A stretch of 48,906 nucleotides of DNA from positions 1-48,906 of IMG/VR virus record IMGVR_UViG_3300017605_000108; one strand, given 5' to 3'. Shown here piece by piece: positions 29,929 through 38,840 of the stretch (position 1 is its first letter; each line of letters starts with the position of its first letter). The DNA comes from a virus. The translations under genes and the position numbers were made by a program. The notes under the pieces were generated by a model that saw nothing but the letters and a program-made list of their open reading frames with translations, was not told where the DNA came from and made no database searches.

Positions 29929-31547
29929 TGGCATTTACTAGTGGAGAGTGGAGGCCAACAAGAAAACAAGAGGAATTCTTGGCTCTACCACTCTCCATTA
30001 GGGAAGCAATGTATGGAGGCGGTGCAGGCTCTGCTAAGACAGATGTTTTATTGTTATATGGCATCTGTCATGGATGGCATAATCATCCAGCATTCAAACA
30101 GGTCTTTCTACGTAGAACTTTTCCTGAACTTAGAAATGAAGTAATACCACGTAGTAGACAAATATATCCTAAGTTTGGGGCTACATTAAATAAATCTGAT
30201 ATGGCTTGGACATTCATGGCTCCAGGCCAAGCAGGAAGTGGATATGCTAATGCTGGCTCGATGATATTCTTAGGCCAGTGCGAGAATGAAGATGACGTTC
30301 ATAAATATGATTCCATGGAAATTAACTTATTTACTCCTGATGAGCTTACCAGCGAAACAGAATTTATTTACCTTTATATTGGATTCACTCGTGTCAGGAC
30401 AAGCGACCCTAATTTACCTGCTATTATCCGTGCGGCTGGAATGCCCGGAGGAGTAGGTCATTCGTGGGTTAGAAAAAGATTTTACGACCCAGCTCCCCCT
30501 GGGACGGTAATGAAGGGGAAAGGTAATAATCTTAGAGTTTATATTCATGCCACACTATCAGATAATCCACACATTGACCCTGGATACAGACAATCTCTTG
30601 AGGCACTACCGGAAGCAGAAAAAAGAGCTAAGCTCTATGGAGATTGGAACTCATATCTTGGTCAGGTGTTTGATGAGTTCAGAGATAGACATTATCCTGA
30701 TGAACCAGAGAATGCACTGCATGTAATTCCAGAATTTCAAATCCCTGACTGGTGGCCTAAGATTGTAGTAGGTGACTGGGGATTTGCCGCAATGACTTGG
30801 GTTGGCTTTGCTGCCATCAGTCCACAGCGGCGAGTATACATTTACCGTGAACTCTTTTGGACTAAGACTAAGATTGAAGAGTGGGCACCATTCGTTAAAG
30901 ATTTCATCGATGCAGAAGGACCAAGAATCATTAAGTTCTGCAAGTCTGCTGGAAAGGAGCTTGGACAAGAGCACACAATTCAAGAACAAATTTCAGCCGC
31001 TCTTGGTAAGCAGATTGAATTGACGGCGAATAATGCTGGCTCTCGCATTGCTGGCAAACAACTAATTCACGAGTATCTCAGGTTTAAGCCGAAGCACGCA
31101 TTTCTTAAACAAAAAACACAGCAGTATAGCGAAGAACAAGCAATGTGGATTCTTCGCAATAGGGGAATGAAAGAGTATAAGAGTTATCTTGATTCGTTTG
31201 ACGAACCAGAACCTGAAAATAATCTTCCTAAACTTCAGATATTTGATTCATGTAGAGTATTGATTGAGGCTATCAAGGCTTGTAGTTATGATAAGAAGAA
31301 GGTTGAAGATATTGCCGAATTTGAAGGTGATGACCCAATCGATGGCTTAAGATATATTGTTGACACGGCTGAGAATTATCTTGATTCTGCGGAAGGAGAA
31401 TTTAAGATAATCCAGAAGCGTGAGCAATTAGCTGCTAAGTTAGCGGCAAGCCAAGATTGGACTGCATTCTATCGAGATATGAGAACTCTTGAAAAGAATA
31501 CTAATAAGCCAATTAGACTCTTTCATCGTCGTAGACTAGTTTACTGA
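29928..31547 (+). CDS. terL: Terminase large subunit
   Basis: The 539-residue packaging motor starts at GTG 29928 (TAGTG overlap). The ATPase part has Walker A GGGAGSAKT at 30-38 following the adenine-motif-like RPTRKQEEFL (9-18). The RNase-H-like nuclease part starts with D283 in VVGDWGFAAM and continues to acidic residues in DDPIDGLRYIVD near the C-terminus. The length fits the family. It cuts and threads DNA into the prohead through the portal encoded nearby. Confidence 0.92.
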   Translation: MAFTSGEWRPTRKQEEFLALPLSIREAMYGGGAGSAKTDVLLLYGICHGWHNHPAFKQVFLRRTFPELRNEVIPRSRQIYPKFGATLNKSDMAWTFMAPGQAGSGYANAGSMIFLGQCENEDDVHKYDSMEINLFTPDELTSETEFIYLYIGFTRVRTSDPNLPAIIRAAGMPGGVGHSWVRKRFYDPAPPGTVMKGKGNNLRVYIHATLSDNPHIDPGYRQSLEALPEAEKRAKLYGDWNSYLGQVFDEFRDRHYPDEPENALHVIPEFQIPDWWPKIVVGDWGFAAMTWVGFAAISPQRRVYIYRELFWTKTKIEEWAPFVKDFIDAEGPRIIKFCKSAGKELGQEHTIQEQISAALGKQIELTANNAGSRIAGKQLIHEYLRFKPKHAFLKQKTQQYSEEQAMWILRNRGMKEYKSYLDSFDEPEPENNLPKLQIFDSCRVLIEAIKACSYDKKKVEDIAEFEGDDPIDGLRYIVDTAENYLDSAEGEFKIIQKREQLAAKLAASQDWTAFYRDMRTLEKNTNKPIRLFHRRRLVY

Positions 31548-31553
31548 GGAAAG

Positions 31554-31796
31554 ATGCCAATGGACCAAATTCTAATGGGGCCTGTATTCTCAATGGTGCA
31601 GAATACAGTCTATGCAGCTCCTCCAGTTCCTTGCAGATTGTATGCTGATACAGCTGTTGTTGTAACTCAATCAAACACAGCAGCATTTACAGCAAGCACA
31701 GCCTGCACATTGAGTGAGGGTGGTTATCTCATAACTGCTCCATTTATTAAGATGACTTCAGCCGGTCCTGCAAATGTAAGACTTTCGAGAGCGTGA
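31554..31796 (+). CDS. Small hypothetical virion protein (80 aa)
   Basis: MPMDQILMGPVFSMVQNTVYAA... is a small T/A/S-rich beta protein. Its ...LSEGGYLITAPFIK end resembles small phage virion or decoration proteins. GAGGAAAG precedes the ATG. The stop overlaps the next start. Confidence 0.6.
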   Translation: MPMDQILMGPVFSMVQNTVYAAPPVPCRLYADTAVVVTQSNTAAFTASTACTLSEGGYLITAPFIKMTSAGPANVRLSRA

Positions 31797-32158
31797 TGAT
31801 TAAGGAGTTGTTATACAAGTGGTTCGACTTAGAACCACTACCATGCCAGTCATGCGAAACTCTAAAGCTACAACTATCTATTGCTAATCATGAAAAACAA
31901 GAATTATTAAATACAATCTTATCTTTCTCAAAACCACCAGCTAGAGAAGAGACTACTCCAGCTGTTGAATACGAGAAAGTTAAACCTAAGATGATGACCT
32001 GGACAGTTAGAAAACAGATGTTAGAAGCTGAAGATAGAAGGCAAGCAGAATTACTAGCAGACCAGAGGAGAAGGAACGAAGAAGCTAGTAAAATTAAAGA
32101 TGATATCGATAAGTTAGAAAAGGAATTAGATATTCCAGCAGAGGCACCAAATGCTTAA
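31796..32158 (+). CDS. Coiled-coil late protein (120 aa)
   Basis: The ATG at 31796 overlaps the previous stop (TGATG); a GTG three bases earlier is possible. A C-x-x-C pair (LPCQSCETLKLQ) sits near the N-terminus, followed by a long charged helix with an R/Q/E-rich stretch. I recall small late phage proteins with this CxxC-plus-coiled-coil layout, of unknown role. Confidence 0.6.
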   Translation: MIKELLYKWFDLEPLPCQSCETLKLQLSIANHEKQELLNTILSFSKPPAREETTPAVEYEKVKPKMMTWTVRKQMLEAEDRRQAELLADQRRRNEEASKIKDDIDKLEKELDIPAEAPNA

Positions 32159-32288
32159 ACCTTTTGGTGGATATATGGACCAGAAATTTACTACAAAGAA
32201 GCTGGAAAATCAGTTAATGCGTCCACATAAACTCTCACTTAATAAGGGTAGACTCAAAGCTAAGAAAGCTCCGAAAGGAAAGAAATAA
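32151..32288 (+). CDS. Small basic late protein (45 aa)
   Basis: ATG 32151 to TAA 32288 encodes MLKPFGGYMDQKFTTKKLEN... with a lysine-rich tail (KAKKAPKGKK). It starts inside the end of the previous gene (8-base overlap). It shares its first seven residues, MLKPFGG, with the next gene, which suggests a local duplication or a shared targeting signal. Confidence 0.6.
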   Translation: MLKPFGGYMDQKFTTKKLENQLMRPHKLSLNKGRLKAKKAPKGKK

Positions 32289-32522
32289 GTGCTTAAACCA
32301 TTTGGCGGTCTGAAGAAAGTATTTGGTGGAGTTAATAATGCAGTTAAGAAAGTAGGTGGTGGAGCTTTTGGTGCCGTTAATAAGGCAGTCAAAGGAACTG
32401 GCGGCGCTGTTACCGGCGCAGTTAAAGGCACTGGTGGTGCAGTAGGTAGTATCTTTGGCCAGAATAAAAAGAAGCCTAATCCTGTTGCTGGACAGGCAAT
32501 GAGACGTAGACCTGGTATGTAA
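32289..32522 (+). CDS. Gly/Ala/Lys-rich membrane-active-like protein (77 aa)
   Basis: The GTG start follows the previous stop with no gap. It begins MLKPFGGLKKVFGGVNNAVKK and contains repeats KGTGGAVTGAVKGTGGAVGS. This amphipathic, glycine-rich basic sequence looks like small internal virion peptides that perturb membranes. It lies in the head-gene cluster. Confidence 0.55.
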   Translation: MLKPFGGLKKVFGGVNNAVKKVGGGAFGAVNKAVKGTGGAVTGAVKGTGGAVGSIFGQNKKKPNPVAGQAMRRRPGM

Positions 32523-32680
32523 TGCCAGCCAAATCTGCTAAGCAATATCGTTTCATGCAGATGATGGCTCACAATCCTGAAAAAGCTAAGCATGGTAGTA
32601 AAGGGCCATCACCTGAAGTAGCAAAAGAATTTATTGATAAAACCTCAGCTAAGAAACGGAAGGAGTTTGCAAAGCGATGA
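32522..32680 (+). CDS. Small late protein (52 aa), MPAKSxKQ-type
   Basis: ATG 32522 (TAATG overlap) to TGA 32680: MPAKSAKQYRFMQMMAHNPEK... with a P-S-P-E-V-A-K-E-F segment and basic end. I recognise the MPAKSxKQxRxMxM opening, with SPEVAKEF later, as a very common tiny phage and prophage protein of unknown function (DUF3008-like). It overlaps the next start by four bases. Confidence 0.7.
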   Translation: MPAKSAKQYRFMQMMAHNPEKAKHGSKGPSPEVAKEFIDKTSAKKRKEFAKR

Positions 32681-32850
32681 TTAGTCTCATTCTCACTCTA
32701 GCTGTAGTTGGCTTCTTAGTATGGCTGATTGTTACATATATTCCGATGCCTGATATATTTAAGAAAGTAATTGTAGTATTAGTAGTTATTTTATTGATTC
32801 TTTATATCCTTAACATTGTTGGTTTTCATGACATTCCAATAAAGCGATGA
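32677..32850 (+). CDS. Small two-TM membrane protein, Thivi_2564-like (holin candidate)
   Basis: 57 residues: MISLILTLAVVGFLVWLIVT, then YIPMPDIFKK, then VIVVLVVILLILYILNIVG. There are two membrane segments joined by a short loop with P-M-P. The pattern matches the Thivi_2564 family of small phage membrane proteins. Such a protein could act as a holin for the cytoplasmic M15 lysin, although it lies among head genes rather than beside the lysin. ATGA overlaps exist on both sides. Confidence 0.65.
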   Translation: MISLILTLAVVGFLVWLIVTYIPMPDIFKKVIVVLVVILLILYILNIVGFHDIPIKR

Positions 32851-35201
32851 AAGTCGATAAACACGTTCAAGACTTGCTCAAACAGGTAGCAGACCATTTT
32901 GACAGTGAGGATAGGGCTGTCCGTGAACGTCAATTAAGGGATTGGAGGAGACTCAAACTTCTTTGGGAGGGTTTCACTAGAGTCTGGTATTCAGAGGTAG
33001 CACATGACTGGCGTATCTGGGAGGAGTCAATCAACTCAGATAATGACCAAGAATTCTATGATAAGCCTATCAATGTATTCAGAGCTTATCTGGAATCTAT
33101 CATAGCGGCACTTAGCATCACCGTTCCTGGAATCAAATGCTATCCAGATGATGCAGATAACCCATTGGACTTAATGACAGCTAAGGCTGGAGATAAAATT
33201 GCACTTTTAATTAAGAGGCATAATAATGACCCACTTCTATTTCTTCATGCTCTCTATGTTATCGTCACTGAGGGAATGGTAGCTTGTTACTCATATCCTA
33301 AAGAAGATAAGAAATTTGGCACTTACGATAATAATAAATATGAAGATACTACTGAAGAAGCATATGTTTGTCCATATTGTCAGTCTCGTTTGCCTGACGA
33401 AATTATGACAAATAGGATAATGGATGGATTCATGCCTGAGGAAGAAGATGCCGCTCTGCACAACGTAATTCAAAACATTGGTCCATTGTGTCCTGAGTGT
33501 GCATCACTCCTAGACCCTGAGTTACAGAAATCTTCTCTAATTGTAACTAGACTTGTTGGAACAACCAAAGAACCAAAGTCTAGAATCTGTCTTGAATGCT
33601 ATGGTGGCTTATACATTAAAATTCCAAATTATGCAATGAGACAGGAAGACATCCCATATTTAATCTTCTCTTACGAAACTCACTATTCTAATGTCTTGGA
33701 TAGATACAAAGAGCTACGTGGGGCTATGTCTCCTAGTGGCAAATCAGGAATTACATCTGGTGGATTGTATGACCCTTATGAACAGTGGGCTAGACTATCA
33801 CCTCAGTATCGTGGTGAATATCCTATTAACAATGTCACTGTTCGTAATTGCTGGTTACGTCCGTCAGCATTTGAAATCCTTCCAGACGAAGATTCAAAAC
33901 TTCTAAGGAAACACTATCCTGATGGAGCTAAGATTGTATTAATTAATGATATGTATGCCGACAGTGAGAATGAGAGTCTTGATGATTGTTGGACAATCAT
34001 GCAAGACCCTATGGCAGATTATTTACATAAGCGACCAATGGGTTCTCTCCTTGTCAATGTTCAAGAAATTACCAGTGATATCATTAGTCTAGCATTGCAG
34101 ACTATTGAGCATGGTATTTCTCAGACTTTCGCCGACCCTGCCGTTCTTAATTTTGACCAGTATAGGCAAACGGAAGTATTGCCTGGTGGTGTTTATCCAG
34201 CAGTAGCTAAAACCGGCAAGGCATTAGGTGAAGGATTCTTCGAGACTAGGACTGCTACCTTAAGTCAAGAAGTTTTGCCATTTTTCCAGCAAATTCAACA
34301 GCTTGGGCAGATGGCGTCTGGTGCCTTGCCGTCATTGTTTGGTGGTCAGATAGATGGAAGCAAGACAGCTTCTGAATATTCAATGAGTCGTGCTCAAGCA
34401 CTACAAAGACTCCAGAATGTTTGGAAGATGATTACATATTGGTGGAAAGATATTTATGCTAAAGCCATTCCAATGTATATTGAAGAGATTAAAGACGATG
34501 AAAGACAAGTTGAACTTGATGAGAAGGGTAACTTCATCAATGTTTTTGTTCGAGTTGCTGAACTAGAAGGTAAAATTGGTAGAGTTGAGCTTGAAGCAAA
34601 TGAAAATCTACCAATTACTTGGTCACAACGTAAAGATGTATACATGAAATTGTTAGAAGCTCAGAATCCTAAAATTCTGGAAGCTCTAACATCTCCTGAA
34701 AACATCAGAAATTTGGCTGAGGCTATCGGTCTTGATGACTTTAATATTCCAGGCCAGAACGATGTAGAAAAACAATATGAAGAAATTAGATTACTAATTA
34801 ATTCCGAGCCAATTCAACAGCCACCATCTGATGAACAGTTAATGATGGCAGTTCAGCAAGGTGCTACACCAGAACAACTTGCTCAGATTCCTCCAACTGA
34901 ATTACCATCAGTCGAAATTGACTATGACCTGGACAATCATCAAATTGAATCTGATATATGTAGGACTTATCTGGTTTCTGCTGCCGGAAGGCTGCTAAAG
35001 ACAGAGAATCCAGATGGATATAAGAATGTATTACTTCATATGAAGGCTCATCTTGAAGCTATTAAGCAGAAGATGATGGAAGAAATGCAATCTCAAATGG
35101 GAATGCAGCAAATGGGTGCTGGAGACCCCAAATTAGCAGAGCAGCCTGCTGGTAGTAATCAGCCATTATCGGAGAATCAAAATGTTTCTACACAATCTTA
35201 G
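32847..35201 (+). CDS. Portal protein (with zinc-ribbon insertion)
   Basis: The 784-residue protein has the layout of podovirus-type portals: a basic helical N-terminus (RERQLRDWRRLKLLWEG), a large mixed core with PMADYLHKRPMGSLL and a Q/M-rich helical barrel tail. It carries C175-x-x-C178 and C215-x-x-C218 (VCPYCQ...LCPECA), a zinc ribbon absent from most portals. It forms the dodecameric vertex through which terminase pumps DNA. It is flanked by the membrane protein (ATGA overlap) and the scaffold gene (20-base overlap). Confidence 0.85.
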   Translation: MKVDKHVQDLLKQVADHFDSEDRAVRERQLRDWRRLKLLWEGFTRVWYSEVAHDWRIWEESINSDNDQEFYDKPINVFRAYLESIIAALSITVPGIKCYPDDADNPLDLMTAKAGDKIALLIKRHNNDPLLFLHALYVIVTEGMVACYSYPKEDKKFGTYDNNKYEDTTEEAYVCPYCQSRLPDEIMTNRIMDGFMPEEEDAALHNVIQNIGPLCPECASLLDPELQKSSLIVTRLVGTTKEPKSRICLECYGGLYIKIPNYAMRQEDIPYLIFSYETHYSNVLDRYKELRGAMSPSGKSGITSGGLYDPYEQWARLSPQYRGEYPINNVTVRNCWLRPSAFEILPDEDSKLLRKHYPDGAKIVLINDMYADSENESLDDCWTIMQDPMADYLHKRPMGSLLVNVQEITSDIISLALQTIEHGISQTFADPAVLNFDQYRQTEVLPGGVYPAVAKTGKALGEGFFETRTATLSQEVLPFFQQIQQLGQMASGALPSLFGGQIDGSKTASEYSMSRAQALQRLQNVWKMITYWWKDIYAKAIPMYIEEIKDDERQVELDEKGNFINVFVRVAELEGKIGRVELEANENLPITWSQRKDVYMKLLEAQNPKILEALTSPENIRNLAEAIGLDDFNIPGQNDVEKQYEEIRLLINSEPIQQPPSDEQLMMAVQQGATPEQLAQIPPTELPSVEIDYDLDNHQIESDICRTYLVSAAGRLLKTENPDGYKNVLLHMKAHLEAIKQKMMEEMQSQMGMQQMGAGDPKLAEQPAGSNQPLSENQNVSTQS

Positions 35202-36498
35202 TCCTTTCTATGGTTCTAATGATGCCCCAGGCTCAGGCTCACCAGTTGAAGATGAGGCTCTCGATAAAGAATCTGTTATTGAATTTCTGGGTGAAGATGA
35301 TGATAAGGAAACTGAAACTCTTGAGATTGAAGAGACTCCAAAGCCAGGTAAGAAAGGAAAGGCTGAAGGAGAGAAATCTGATAAGGAATCTGAAGAGACT
35401 TCAGAAGAAAAAGAACTCACTCTTGAGGATGAACTAGAAGAAGAACTTCAAGAGACAGATGATGAGAAATTAGAATTAATCGAAGCCCCCAGAAGAAAAG
35501 AAATTCTTGCTAAATATCCTAATATTTTCAAGGATTTTCCTCAACTTGAAAAATCGATGTATCGTGAACAAAGATATTCTGAGATTTTGCCGACAATTGA
35601 AGATGCTAAGGCTGCCGCTGAGAAAGCCAATATACTAGATGAGTATGAAAAAGAAATTTTAAGTGGTTCAACTGAATCACTTCTAGTAGCCGTTAAAGAC
35701 AACGACAAGGAAGCATTCGCTAAGGTTGTCGATAACTACTTGCCGACCTTGTATAAGGTTGACCAACACTCATACTATCATACGATTGGAAATGTTATCA
35801 AGCACACTATCATCTCAATGGTTAGAGATGGTAAAGAACAAAGTAATGAGGAATTGGGGACAGCGGCAGCTATTCTCAACCAGTATATATTTGGCACTAG
35901 CCAATTTACCCATCCACAAAAGCTCTCAAAAGATGATGTTGAGGATGGTGAGTCAAGAGAAAAGGAAGAAGAACTCTCTCGTAAGGAAAGAGAGTTTCTT
36001 GAAAGACAATTTACCTCTGCAAGAGATGACCTAGGGACTAGAGTTGATAACATCCTCAAGTCTAGCGTAGATAAGGCCATCGACCCCAATGATTCAATGA
36101 CTGAGTATGTCAAGAAGAATGCTAGTCGTGAAGTTCTCGAGGGTTTAGAAGATTTAATCTCAAAGGATACTAGATTTCGTGCCATTTATGATAAGCTCTG
36201 GGAAAGAGCATTTGAAAGTGATTTTGACAAAGAGTCTATGGACAGAATTAAATCAGCCTACTTGTCCAAGGCCAAGACTCTTTTACCAATACTTATCAAG
36301 AAGTCTCGTAATGAGGCATTGAGAGGACTTAATAGAAAAGCAAGCGATGATAATCAAAGAGATAAGAAAGGACCGCTACCTGTTGGCAAAACCCGGTCAT
36401 CCACAACCCTCGCTAGTGGAAGCGCCAATAAAGGTAGCAACAATAAACAAATTCCTAGAGGTATGACTACTCTAGAATTTCTTAATTCTGATGACTAG
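35182..36498 (+). CDS. Scaffolding protein
   Basis: 438 residues. The first ~105 are extremely acidic (runs of D, E, S, T, K) and disordered. The remainder is mostly helical, with a basic C-terminus (KASDDNQRDKKGPLPVGKTR) ending in MTTLEFLNSDD. Its position between portal and capsid and its composition fit a head scaffold that directs capsid assembly and then leaves. GGAG precedes the ATG, which lies inside the portal gene end. Confidence 0.8.
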   Translation: MFLHNLSPFYGSNDAPGSGSPVEDEALDKESVIEFLGEDDDKETETLEIEETPKPGKKGKAEGEKSDKESEETSEEKELTLEDELEEELQETDDEKLELIEAPRRKEILAKYPNIFKDFPQLEKSMYREQRYSEILPTIEDAKAAAEKANILDEYEKEILSGSTESLLVAVKDNDKEAFAKVVDNYLPTLYKVDQHSYYHTIGNVIKHTIISMVRDGKEQSNEELGTAAAILNQYIFGTSQFTHPQKLSKDDVEDGESREKEEELSRKEREFLERQFTSARDDLGTRVDNILKSSVDKAIDPNDSMTEYVKKNASREVLEGLEDLISKDTRFRAIYDKLWERAFESDFDKESMDRIKSAYLSKAKTLLPILIKKSRNEALRGLNRKASDDNQRDKKGPLPVGKTRSSTTLASGSANKGSNNKQIPRGMTTLEFLNSDD

Positions 36499-36509
36499 CG
36501 AGGGAATAA

Positions 36510-37760
36510 ATGGCAGTTGTAGAACAACAGGTTGCAGCTCTTGAACTAGAGCGAGTCATTCCTAAAATTCGAACTCTGTTCGAGAGGGATGACAAATTCT
36601 ATGCTAATATCAAGAAGCGTGATGTAGAGAAAATCTCAAATCGCCAGATGCGAGTTCCTCTTGAACTTCGTCCTGGTGGTTCATTCCAGTATTTCAATCC
36701 TGATGGTGGAGATTTGGGTCGTGGTGGTGGGCCTACGTTTGATAAGGCCGTTCTTACTTGCGTGTTTGCCAGTGAGAATATTGAATACACCAAGCTGACT
36801 CAATGGGCTACTGATGATGATAGAAAATCCATTACTAATGGCGTCAGGAGACTGACTGCTACGGCATTGGATGAATTAAGGCGTCAGCTCGATGCACAGA
36901 TGATGCAGGCTGGTGATGGTGTAATTGGAACAGTTACATCAGATACACCGGCTGGTGGCTCAAATGTCATCGTTCTGACTAGTGACGGATTTGGTGCAAG
37001 ATTGATGAGGTATGGACAGACTGTTCAAATCTTTGATACTACTCTTGCAACTCTCCGTGGTAGCGGCGTAATTACCTTCTGGGATGTTGAGAATAAGACT
37101 GTCAATATTACACCTCAGATTGCTGGTGTTATCGCTACCGATAAGATTGTTACGAATGGTATCTCAACTCCTACTTCGCTTCCAGCGTTGTATGGTGTTC
37201 CTTACCATCATAGCAATGCCTCTACTGGCACTTGGCTTGGATTTAGCCGTAGCACAACTCCTGAGATTCGTGCAAACAGGGTTAATGGGCTATCTGCTTC
37301 ATTGACATTGCCACTGCCAAGATTGGCTATCAATAAGATTGGTAATCGTATTGGAGCAGATAACGATTTCAGTCCTAATGCCTGGATGCATCCAGCACAG
37401 AAGGCAGCTTATGAGGAGATTGGTCAACTTGTAAGCATCATTAACAAGAAGCCTTCTGAAGAAGGATTGAATATGTATTTCGGTGATAGCATGTCATTGG
37501 CTGGCGCTCCAGTCAAGACATCCTATAACTGGGATAAGACTCGTATTGATTTCGTTACTGATTCTGTTTGGGGCCGTGGTGAAATTCTACCAATCGGCTT
37601 CTATACTACTGATGGACGTAATATCTTTGAAATTCGTGGTGCATCTGGTGGTGTGGCAACGGCTGAAATCTTCTACATGGTCGTAGGAATGCAGACGTTT
37701 GTTACTAATCCTGCTGGATGTGCATATATTGATGCATTAGCAGTTCCATCAGGTTACTAA
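36510..37760 (+). CDS. Major capsid protein
   Basis: The 416-residue protein sits immediately after the scaffold, with GAGGGA upstream. The N-terminus has a charged helix (ELERVIPKIRTLFERDDKFY). An E-loop/P-domain-like region follows (RPGGSFQYFNPDGGDLGRGG...TQWATDDDRKSITNGVRRL), and later ASLTLPLPRLAINK and MHPAQKAAYEEIGQL. HK97-fold is the likely architecture. It should be the most abundant virion protein. Confidence 0.85.
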   Translation: MAVVEQQVAALELERVIPKIRTLFERDDKFYANIKKRDVEKISNRQMRVPLELRPGGSFQYFNPDGGDLGRGGGPTFDKAVLTCVFASENIEYTKLTQWATDDDRKSITNGVRRLTATALDELRRQLDAQMMQAGDGVIGTVTSDTPAGGSNVIVLTSDGFGARLMRYGQTVQIFDTTLATLRGSGVITFWDVENKTVNITPQIAGVIATDKIVTNGISTPTSLPALYGVPYHHSNASTGTWLGFSRSTTPEIRANRVNGLSASLTLPLPRLAINKIGNRIGADNDFSPNAWMHPAQKAAYEEIGQLVSIINKKPSEEGLNMYFGDSMSLAGAPVKTSYNWDKTRIDFVTDSVWGRGEILPIGFYTTDGRNIFEIRGASGGVATAEIFYMVVGMQTFVTNPAGCAYIDALAVPSGY

Positions 37761-37761
37761 C

Positions 37762-37977
37762 ATGCCAGCTACAGTCACACTTACGGGGACTGCCGGACCA
37801 GCGAAAGCTGTTACGGCAGCCGTGTTTAGTGGTGTTACATCATTTACTATTGATACAGACAAGAATATGATTACCCTTGTTCAAGGTAGCACGATTCTAT
37901 CACCCATTGCCGTAGATGCAGCTAGTACTGTAACTGCAACTAAAAGCGGCAACGCTTGGACATTGACGATTAGCTAA
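37762..37977 (+). CDS. Small beta protein, decoration-like paralogue 1 (71 aa)
   Basis: MPATVTLTGTAGPAKAVTAAVFSG... ends with WTLTIS. It is a small all-beta protein with T/S/V repeats, directly after the capsid gene, so head decoration is likely. It aligns along its full length with the next gene (TxTG-x-x-GP...F...F-x-IDT...TxT...LTIS). Confidence 0.6.
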   Translation: MPATVTLTGTAGPAKAVTAAVFSGVTSFTIDTDKNMITLVQGSTILSPIAVDAASTVTATKSGNAWTLTIS

Positions 37978-38201
37978 TGCCTAGCGTAGCTACCATCACG
38001 GGTAAAGTTGGACCTGGTGGGACACTTACCACTCAGGTTTTCAACAATGTAACATTCTTTTCTATTGATACCACTAACGAAGTCCTTGAAATTGTATTCA
38101 GCGATGCCAATGGTCCACGAAGGATTCAAATTGACATCGGTGCTGATACAACTATTACATGCACAGTAAGTGGTAACACTTACACGCTAACAATCAGCTA
38201 A
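37977..38201 (+). CDS. Small beta protein, decoration-like paralogue 2 (74 aa)
   Basis: MPSVATITGKVGPGGTLTTQ... is a diverged tandem copy of the preceding gene, sharing FSIDT/FTIDT and the YTLTIS/WTLTIS end. It starts at TAATG with no ribosome site, so it is probably translated by reinitiation after its paralogue, which would tie their amounts together. Confidence 0.6.
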   Translation: MPSVATITGKVGPGGTLTTQVFNNVTFFSIDTTNEVLEIVFSDANGPRRIQIDIGADTTITCTVSGNTYTLTIS

Positions 38202-38223
38202 TAGGAATCTAGGAGGTGGAGGA

Positions 38224-38511
38224 ATGATTCCTGGGGTTCAAAGTAAGCTATCTGAGTCTGTTGTAGCATCAGCAACTACAATCAACGTCAGAACTGATGT
38301 TGTTCGAGTTACCGGTAGCACTCAGATAGAAACCATCTTGTCGCCACTAATGGGTAGTGGCATGATGGTAATTCTTATTCCGGTAGACGGTGCGGTGACT
38401 CTTGGAACCAGTGGTAATATCCTTGTTGGTATTGCAATGGCCCAAAATCGTGCTGTTTGGTTAGTATGGAATAAGACGGCTGCAAAGTGGTATATCAACT
38501 CTGGAGTTTAG
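38224..38511 (+). CDS. Small capsid-region protein, second paralogue pair member 1 (95 aa)
   Basis: It is beta-rich, with VVASATTINVRTDVVRVTGST and ...GNILVGIAMAQNRAVWLVWN...KWYINSGV. This AxATI-x-x..VxxVTGxxxIxTI layout is common in phage head or tail decoration proteins. A strong GGAGGTGGAGG site lies just upstream, unlike the preceding genes. Confidence 0.6.
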   Translation: MIPGVQSKLSESVVASATTINVRTDVVRVTGSTQIETILSPLMGSGMMVILIPVDGAVTLGTSGNILVGIAMAQNRAVWLVWNKTAAKWYINSGV

Positions 38512-38514
38512 CTA

Positions 38515-38835
38515 ATGCCTGACCTGAATTTTCAAGACCTGTCTACGGTAGCAAGTGGTATACAGCCAAAACCTGTTACCATTGCATCAGCGGCGACAGT
38601 TGCTCCTTCCACTTTCTTGTCATTCATTAGTGGAACTACAGCAATTGCCACTGTAACACCGCCGGTAACTGGCGCTCACATGCTGTTGTTTGTATTCACT
38701 ACGACTACACCAGCGGCATTCACTACAACTGGTAATATTAAAGCAGTGGCAACACCTGCTACTAATTTGCCAGTCATGCTTGTCTACAATCCTCTCGAAG
38801 GCAAGTATTACGCCTCAGTAACGAAAGCGAGCTAG
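38515..38835 (+). CDS. Small capsid-region protein, second paralogue pair member 2 (106 aa)
   Basis: PVTIASAATVAPSTFLSFIS...TGNIKAVATPATNLPVMLVYN...KYYA aligns with the preceding protein (S-A-T...G-N-I...A...W/M-L-V-x-N...K-W/Y-Y). It has a TAGCTAATG junction and lacks a ribosome site. Probably structural. Confidence 0.6.
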   Translation: MPDLNFQDLSTVASGIQPKPVTIASAATVAPSTFLSFISGTTAIATVTPPVTGAHMLLFVFTTTTPAAFTTTGNIKAVATPATNLPVMLVYNPLEGKYYASVTKAS

Positions 38836-38840
38836 TAACA

